A DNA stretch of 9,879 bases from CAWDPQ01 sp049642465 (GTDB lineage Bacteria > Acidobacteriota > Vicinamibacteria > Vicinamibacterales > 2-12-FULL-66-21): NCBI GenBank assembly GCA_049642465.1, contig JBAROV010000087.1, forward strand, positions 1 through 9,879. The letters run 5' to 3'. Numbering within the stretch: position 1 is the stretch's first letter; every line of letters starts with the position of its first letter. The position numbers and the translations under genes were made by a program. The notes beneath the pieces were generated by a model. It was not told the DNA's origin and did not search any database. It was given only the letters and a program-made list of their open reading frames with translations. Shown in pieces: positions 6,688 to 9,879 of this stretch.

Positions 6688-6885
6688 TTACCTACGCTTT
6701 TTTCTCGATGCCTGGCGAGCGTTTCGCACGGACTGCACGGCTGCTCCGCACACCGTCGCTATTTGGGTGTCGGTGAGGCCGAAGCGATCGAGGATTTGAA
6801 CCTTTCTGACAATGCTCGCCTCCGCCTCCTTGGCGACGCAGAGATACGCCAACATCAAAGTGATCGAGTCGTTGTCGGCACTCAT
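6688..6885 (-). CDS. small helix-turn-helix protein C (third HTH gene of the HEPN operon)
   Basis: Sixty-five residues. A helix (ITLMLAYLCVAKEAEASIVRKVQIL) leads into FGLTDTQIATVCGAAVQSVRNA, a helix-turn-helix of the sigma-70 region 4 / LuxR-like shape, and a basic tail (RKKRR). It aligns with the preceding gene's product over its whole length with a two-residue gap (shared L..Y..V, KIL/QIL.R.G and CG positions), so the two are paralogues. ATG 6885 shares one base with the TGA of the preceding gene (TGATG), with AAAGGGG about 7 bases upstream; an upstream GTG would only add residues overlapping that gene. DNA (or RNA) binding is predicted; likely job is regulation or neutralising the HEPN partner, which is inference. 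Confidence 0.75.
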   Translation of the reverse strand: MSADNDSITLMLAYLCVAKEAEASIVRKVQILDRFGLTDTQIATVCGAAVQSVRNARQASRKKRR

Positions 6886-7100
6886 CAACGTTCCCCTTTG
6901 CTTGCGCGATGCTTGAGGGTGGCGACGTGCGCCGGAGTTATGCCGCAAATAGCGGACATCTCCGCGTTGCCATAACCAAGCCGACTGAGGATCTTCACGC
7001 GGTCTTCCAGCCGCTGGAGGTCCTTCACGGCGATGTAACCGAACACCAATGCCAAGCTCGGTAAACTGCTTTCCTCAGAAGACCGTTTCTTCTTGGGCAT
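6885..7100 (-). CDS. small helix-turn-helix protein B (second HTH gene of the HEPN operon)
   Basis: Seventy-one residues from ATG 7100. The N-terminus is basic (MPKKKR), then comes LALVFGYIAVKDLQRLEDRVKIL, then RLGYGNAEMSAICGITPAHVATLKHR, a helix-turn-helix in which G-x3-AEMSAICGITPAHV is the recognition unit, similar to the AEIA.ILGTT..SV form of sigma-like small HTH proteins. GGAGG lies 7 bases before ATG 7100; the adjacent GTG at 7103 would leave only 4 bases, so ATG is chosen. It begins 23 bases after the first HTH gene and its TGA overlaps the ATG of the third by one base, indicating coupled translation. Paralogue of its downstream neighbour. Function not known. Confidence 0.75.
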   Translation of the reverse strand: MPKKKRSSEESSLPSLALVFGYIAVKDLQRLEDRVKILSRLGYGNAEMSAICGITPAHVATLKHRASKGER

Positions 7101-7123
7101 CACCCGTCCTCCATCGAATGCCG

Positions 7124-7309
7124 CTACTCTTTGGCTGCTTTGCGTGCCGCCTTGATGTGCTTCGTGATTCGGCTCACACGGTTAATGTCACAACCGAGGA
7201 TTTTGCGAATTGTCTGCTGCTGCACACCAGATGCGGCGAGCTGCGCAATCAGGATATCGGTGAGCAGGCTCTCCACGTCGTTCGCGTTCCGTTTCGGCTT
7301 TTTTGCCAT
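7124..7309 (-). CDS. small helix-turn-helix protein A (first HTH gene of the HEPN operon)
   Basis: Sixty-one residues: basic start (MAKKPKR), helix LLTDILIAQLAASG, then VQQQTIRKILGCDINRVSRITKHI, a helix-turn-helix of the same general shape as the next two genes' products but more diverged, and a basic end (KAARKAAKE). ATG 7309 has AGGAG about 8 bases upstream, the best ribosome binding site of the operon. As the first gene it is the natural candidate for an autoregulator. Relation to the other two is seen as the same size, position of the HTH, and the KIL-CG/ILGC core; a profile comparison would be needed to prove descent. Confidence 0.7.
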   Translation of the reverse strand: MAKKPKRNANDVESLLTDILIAQLAASGVQQQTIRKILGCDINRVSRITKHIKAARKAAKE

Positions 7310-7569
7310 CTATCGCTCTCCTGACAAGGACTTGGACGCGGCAGTGTAACACCCGACATCTTGTGGTAAGGGGCCCGGAGGGGCCGCGTGGGCAAGCACG
7401 AGGTTCGTCTTAGGCGCGTCGAACGGGTGGCGGTAAGGTGTAAGTAAGCTCCCGGCTCCGGCCTGCTCCTCCGAGCCGGCTATACTGCTGAGCTTTACAG
7501 ATATTTAATTTTGTGCTAGCCATTTTTCGCTAGACTTCCCTCGGAAATGGGCTTAAACTAGGGAAAGCT
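7310..7569. other. intergenic control region between the HEPN operon and the replication module
   Basis: These 260 bases separate two divergent transcription units and hold no supported gene. Structure seen: inverted repeat CCGGCTC (7452-7458) / GAGCCGG (7473-7479), directly followed by TATACT (7481-7486), a good -10 hexamer for the plus strand although no good -35 precedes it; an AT-rich core at 7497-7530; CTAGC (7516-7520) / GCTAG (7529-7533) around an 8-base loop; and AGCTTT (7491-7496) mirrored by AAAGCT (7564-7569). Operators for the HTH proteins, or a replication origin for the downstream primase-helicase, are reasonable guesses without proof. Confidence 0.4.
7343..7369 (-). promoter_or_regulatory. 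weak candidate promoter for the HTH-HEPN operon
   Basis: On the minus strand TTACCA (7369-7364) and TACACT (7348-7343) are each four of six matches to the sigma-70 boxes, spaced by 15 bases and about 33 bases before ATG 7309. The spacing is short, so this is a tentative call. Confidence 0.2.
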
Positions 7570-7716
7570 ATGAAGGGCCGACCGCCCGGCGCTGCCGGCA
7601 TGCCCCCCGACTCACCGCCCGAGCAGAAGGCTCGGCGTGCAGACCGGATGAACCTCCGTTCATGCCCGGAGCACGCCGGTGTCAAGACTTGTTCGTCCCC
7701 GCACTCGCGGACCTAA
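7570..7716 (+). CDS. 48-aa hypothetical ORF at the head of the replication module
   Basis: A GGGA motif 6 bases before ATG 7570 and a position just downstream of the AT-rich region suggest this may be translated. The product is Pro/Arg-rich at first (MKGRPPGAAGMPPDSPPEQK), then contains two Cys (C32, C41) around a CPEH turn. It overlaps the next gene by 38 bases in another frame. No family recognised. It could be a leader ORF that helps translation reach the GTG start of the HTH gene, or merely chance. Confidence 0.35.
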   Translation: MKGRPPGAAGMPPDSPPEQKARRADRMNLRSCPEHAGVKTCSSPHSRT

Positions 7717-7942
7717 GCCCTATCCCCTCGTTCGCCTAACCTCCGACACGCATCGCGCCATTCGCGCGAGTGGTTCGACGATGACTGCGCTCGCCTCCGT
7801 TGGCGGGTGGCGGCGTCTGCCGTCGTTCTCGGGGTTGCTCTATTCGGACTTTCCGGCGTCGCCGCTCACGATCGCGCGGCTGACGAAGCTCGCCGAGGTG
7901 ATCGGGCTCTCGCCTGATCGGATCGTCGAGGCGTCGCGATGA
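7679..7942 (+). CDS. small HTH (Cro/C1-like) protein of the replication module
   Basis: Eighty-seven residues. A basic, Pro-rich start (SRLVRPRTRGPKPYPLVRL) is followed by HRAIRASGSTMTALASVGGW, LPSFSGLLYSDF and SPLTIARLTKLAEVIGLSPDRIVE, the five-helix pattern of a Cro/C1-type DNA-binding domain; RLTKLAEVIGLSPDRI is the typical fourth-to-fifth helix segment. The GTG start is supported by GGAG 7 bases upstream; an in-frame stop lies a short way before it, so no earlier start exists except through that GTG. TGA overlaps the ATG of the next gene by 4 bases. Likely role: regulator or initiator-site binding protein of the mobile element; inference from position. Confidence 0.65.
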   Translation: MSRLVRPRTRGPKPYPLVRLTSDTHRAIRASGSTMTALASVGGWRRLPSFSGLLYSDFPASPLTIARLTKLAEVIGLSPDRIVEASR

Positions 7943-8088
7943 CGCCCGTCACCGAAATCGATCAGTTGAAGCAGCAAAACGCGCTGCTGCTGAAGCGCCT
8001 GCTGACGGTCAGTCGCGAGCGCGATGAACTCGCGAAGCAGCTCGCGACGCTGACGGCGCCGCAGGCGAATGAGGCGGAGGCGCGATGA
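7939..8088 (+). CDS. 49-aa coiled-coil protein
   Basis: The protein is nearly all one helix: EIDQLKQQNALLLKRLL, then SRERDELAKQLATLT, with leucines and other aliphatic residues at heptad spacing, so a short parallel coiled coil (dimer) is likely. GAGG lies 7 bases before ATG 7939, and it overlaps both neighbours by the ATGA arrangement (4 bases each), which argues strongly for a real, translationally coupled gene despite the small size. It does not belong to a family I can name. A partner-tethering or regulator-dimer role with the flanking HTH and Zn-type proteins is possible. Confidence 0.65.
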   Translation: MTPVTEIDQLKQQNALLLKRLLTVSRERDELAKQLATLTAPQANEAEAR

Positions 8089-8381
8089 CCGTCTGGACCT
8101 ACGCCGCCGACGGCTCACGCACGCTCTTCGACTTCGAGCCCTCGACGATCCGCGGCTGCTGTTTGTGTGGCGATCGGCGCGTCGAGCACGTCGGCTTGTT
8201 CGTGCCGGCGACCGACGAGATGCACGCCATTATTCTCAAACTGCGGCAGCACCCGGCGCGGCCGAACAGCACGCCGTGCGTCGCGTACGGCTTGTGCGGG
8301 CGGTGCGGCGATCGCGCTGACCGCTTCGATCGCGTCGAGGCGGCGCTGGCGACGGCGGCCGCGCGGGTGGTGGTGCAGTGA
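8085..8381 (+). CDS. 98-aa zinc-binding-type protein (CxxC...CxxC)
   Basis: The protein begins with a beta-type stretch (MTVWTYAADGSRTLFDF), followed by C25-C26-L-C28 and, 43 residues on, C71-G-R-C74. Two CxxC knuckles with such spacing are expected to bind one zinc ion, as in treble-clef or zinc-ribbon modules; C65 is an extra cysteine. The C-terminus is an Ala/Arg-rich helix. GGAGG lies 4 bases before the ATG. It overlaps the coiled-coil gene by ATGA and the primase gene by TGATG, so it is read in the same chain. Family not recognised; a DNA-binding or primase-accessory role is only a guess from position. Confidence 0.65.
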   Translation: MTVWTYAADGSRTLFDFEPSTIRGCCLCGDRRVEHVGLFVPATDEMHAIILKLRQHPARPNSTPCVAYGLCGRCGDRADRFDRVEAALATAAARVVVQ

Positions 8382-9879
8382 TGGCGCCCGACATGCTCCT
8401 GATCGCCCGCGGCCTCGTCGCGCGTGGCATCAGCGTCTTCCCGCTCGATCATCCTGACGACACGTGGGTGACCGACCCTGACCAGATCGGAAAAACACCC
8501 GCCATCAAATGGAAACGGTATCAGGAGACGCGGCCGACGGATGCCGACCTCGTCGAGTGGTTCAGCAACGGCCGGAAGCGGAACGCGGCGATGGTCACCG
8601 GAGCGATCTCGAACCTCGTCATCGTCGACGGCGATAGCGCCTCGGCGCTCGCGTGGATGCGCGAACACCTTCCGTCGACGCCGATGAAGACTCGGACGGC
8701 GAAGGGCGAGCACTGGGGCTATGCGCATCCCGGCGTCCTGGTGCCGAACAAGGTCCGCATCAGGACAGGCGACCCCGCGATCAAGATCGACGTGCGAGGT
8801 GATGGCGGCTACGTCGTGGCGCCCGGCGGCCTACACAACACAGGTGTCGAGTACACGCCGGTTGGCAGGTGGCCGCAGGAGCGCGAGCTGCCGACGTTCG
8901 ATCCGGCGTGGCTCGAGTCCGAGGTCGCGGACGAGGCGCCGCCCTCGCCGAAGCTGCCTCCCTCAATTCCGCACGGCCAGCGACACGACACGCTGTGGCG
9001 CGAGGGCTGCCGGTTGCGACGACGCGGATATACCGAAGCGGAGATCGCTGACACGCTCTGGTCGCTGCACAAAAACCGCAGCGAAGGGCCTGACGGGATG
9101 CCCGCCTCCGATGTACCGCGTGAAAACATCAACAAGATCGCCGCCGACATCTGCGACCGGTATACGCCGACCGTCGACACGTTCCCGTTGACCGAGGCTG
9201 GAGACGCCGAGCTGTTCACGTTGATCTATGCCGAGCACGCGCGGCAAGACCACCGACGCGATCGCTGGCTGATCCTCGACGACCGTTCCGGGATCTGGTC
9301 GCCGGATCGTACCGGTCACATCACGACGCTTGCCTTGGATGCCGTGCGCATGCGGCAGACGATCGCGACGCAGATCACTGATTCTGACAAGCGACAGAAG
9401 GCCCTCGCCTGGACATCGAAGGGCGAGAGCCGTGCACGGCTGACGAACTTGTTGGTACTGGCGCAAGACCTCGCACCGATCGCTGACGCGGGCAGTCAGT
9501 GGGACACGATTCCGCATCTGCTTGGTACGCCTGACGGTGTCGTCGATCTCCGCACCAGCGAACTACGCCGCGCGCTCCCCGATGAACGCATCACGATGCA
9601 GACGAGCGCCACCTACGACCCCGAGGCGACGTCGGAGCTGTGGACGCGCGCGCTGACGGAGATCTTTCCGAACGACGCCGAGCGCACGTGGCTGCAAACC
9701 GCGCTCGGCTACTCGACGACCGGGCAGATGAACCTCGACAAGTGGTTTCTGCCGAACGGCGAGAAGGGGCGCAACGGCAAGGGCACGATCTTGGGCGCGG
9801 TCGCGGCGGCGCTCGGCGACTACGCGATGGAGATCGACGCCGGAACCTTCGACAAGCGACAGCACACCCCGTACAACCT
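8381..9879 (+). CDS. bifunctional primase-polymerase / SF3 helicase (Prim-Pol plus D5-P4 type), partial at right edge
   Basis: The frame is open from ATG 8381 to the window end (499 codons visible, no stop), so the 3' part is missing. Residues 1-165 form an archaeo-eukaryotic primase domain of the Prim-Pol type (PF09250-like): ARGLVARGISVFPL start, KTPAIKWKRY, motif I with D83-G-D85, motif II with H111 (KGEHWGYAHP), motif III with D137, then GDGGYVVAPGGLH. Residues about 380-450 match the D5 N-terminal region (GTPDGVVDL, ATYDPEA, LQTALGYSTTGQ). The SF3 Walker A GEKGRNGKGT is at 460-469. All visible catalytic positions are intact. Such proteins start replication of integrative plasmids, phages and P4-like satellites. 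It starts one base inside the stop of the CxxC gene (TGATG). No recombinase for this element is in the window. Confidence 0.92.
   Translation, partial: MAPDMLLIARGLVARGISVFPLDHPDDTWVTDPDQIGKTPAIKWKRYQETRPTDADLVEWFSNGRKRNAAMVTGAISNLVIVDGDSASALAWMREHLPSTPMKTRTAKGEHWGYAHPGVLVPNKVRIRTGDPAIKIDVRGDGGYVVAPGGLHNTGVEYTPVGRWPQERELPTFDPAWLESEVADEAPPSPKLPPSIPHGQRHDTLWREGCRLRRRGYTEAEIADTLWSLHKNRSEGPDGMPASDVPRENINKIAADICDRYTPTVDTFPLTEAGDAELFTLIYAEHARQDHRRDRWLILDDRSGIWSPDRTGHITTLALDAVRMRQTIATQITDSDKRQKALAWTSKGESRARLTNLLVLAQDLAPIADAGSQWDTIPHLLGTPDGVVDLRTSELRRALPDERITMQTSATYDPEATSELWTRALTEIFPNDAERTWLQTALGYSTTGQMNLDKWFLPNGEKGRNGKGTILGAVAAALGDYAMEIDAGTFDKRQHTPYN

Noticed and set aside
8099..8728. 209-codon minus-strand frame, and others opposite the primase (8809-9219, 8963-9517, 9563-9865)
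   Set aside because: They lie opposite the overlapping small genes and the Prim-Pol protein, which have clear motifs and start signals; the antisense products are Arg/Pro/Ala-rich without family character.
1..9879. CRISPR array
   Set aside because: No regularly spaced direct repeats of suitable length were seen.

Overview
The window is GC-rich DNA from an environmental bacterium. The best taxonomic hint is the gene on the minus strand between 2153 and 4534, a solitary MacB/FtsX-type permease of the ADOP class. That class is strongly expanded in Acidobacteria (especially Vicinamibacteria) and Gemmatimonadetes. The small four-helix membrane protein at 1105-1875 fits such a genome too. The phylum assignment is inference, because there is no rRNA or marker gene here.

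Layout. (a) 1-930 is mobile-element debris: a complete 290-bp insertion (265-554) with perfect 19-bp terminal inverted repeats and a 5-bp target duplication, carrying one tiny membrane-protein ORF, followed by the C-terminal remnant of a large serine recombinase (637-915). (b) 1105-4534 holds two chromosomal-looking minus-strand genes, the Cys-containing membrane protein and the ADOP permease. (c) 4598-5153 holds a minus-strand DUF6883-DUF4926 pair, a toxin/antitoxin-like arrangement; the 400 bp upstream of it have no convincing gene. (d) 5556-6138 has a small GIY-YIG family gene and a cluster of strong palindromes. (e) 6139-7309 is a compact minus-strand operon of three related small helix-turn-helix proteins followed by a Swt1-like HEPN protein with an intact R-x4-H motif. 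It is near 48-50% GC by hand count, while sampled flanking coding DNA reaches 65-75%. (f) 7310-7569 is an intergenic region with an AT-rich core and inverted repeats. (g) 7570-9879 is a plus-strand, tightly overlapping replication module: optional 48-aa ORF, small HTH protein, 49-aa coiled coil, CxxC/CxxC protein, and a primase-polymerase/SF3 helicase that runs off the right edge.

How the parts fit. The replication module resembles that of integrative plasmids, phages or phage satellites. The GC-poor HEPN operon is transcribed divergently from it and looks like accessory (defence or addiction) cargo of the same element, but the shared ownership is inferred from adjacency only. The HEPN plus three-HTH operon is the best candidate for an undescribed system here: I know of no named system with this order. 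All calls come from reading the sequence; no database search was made.
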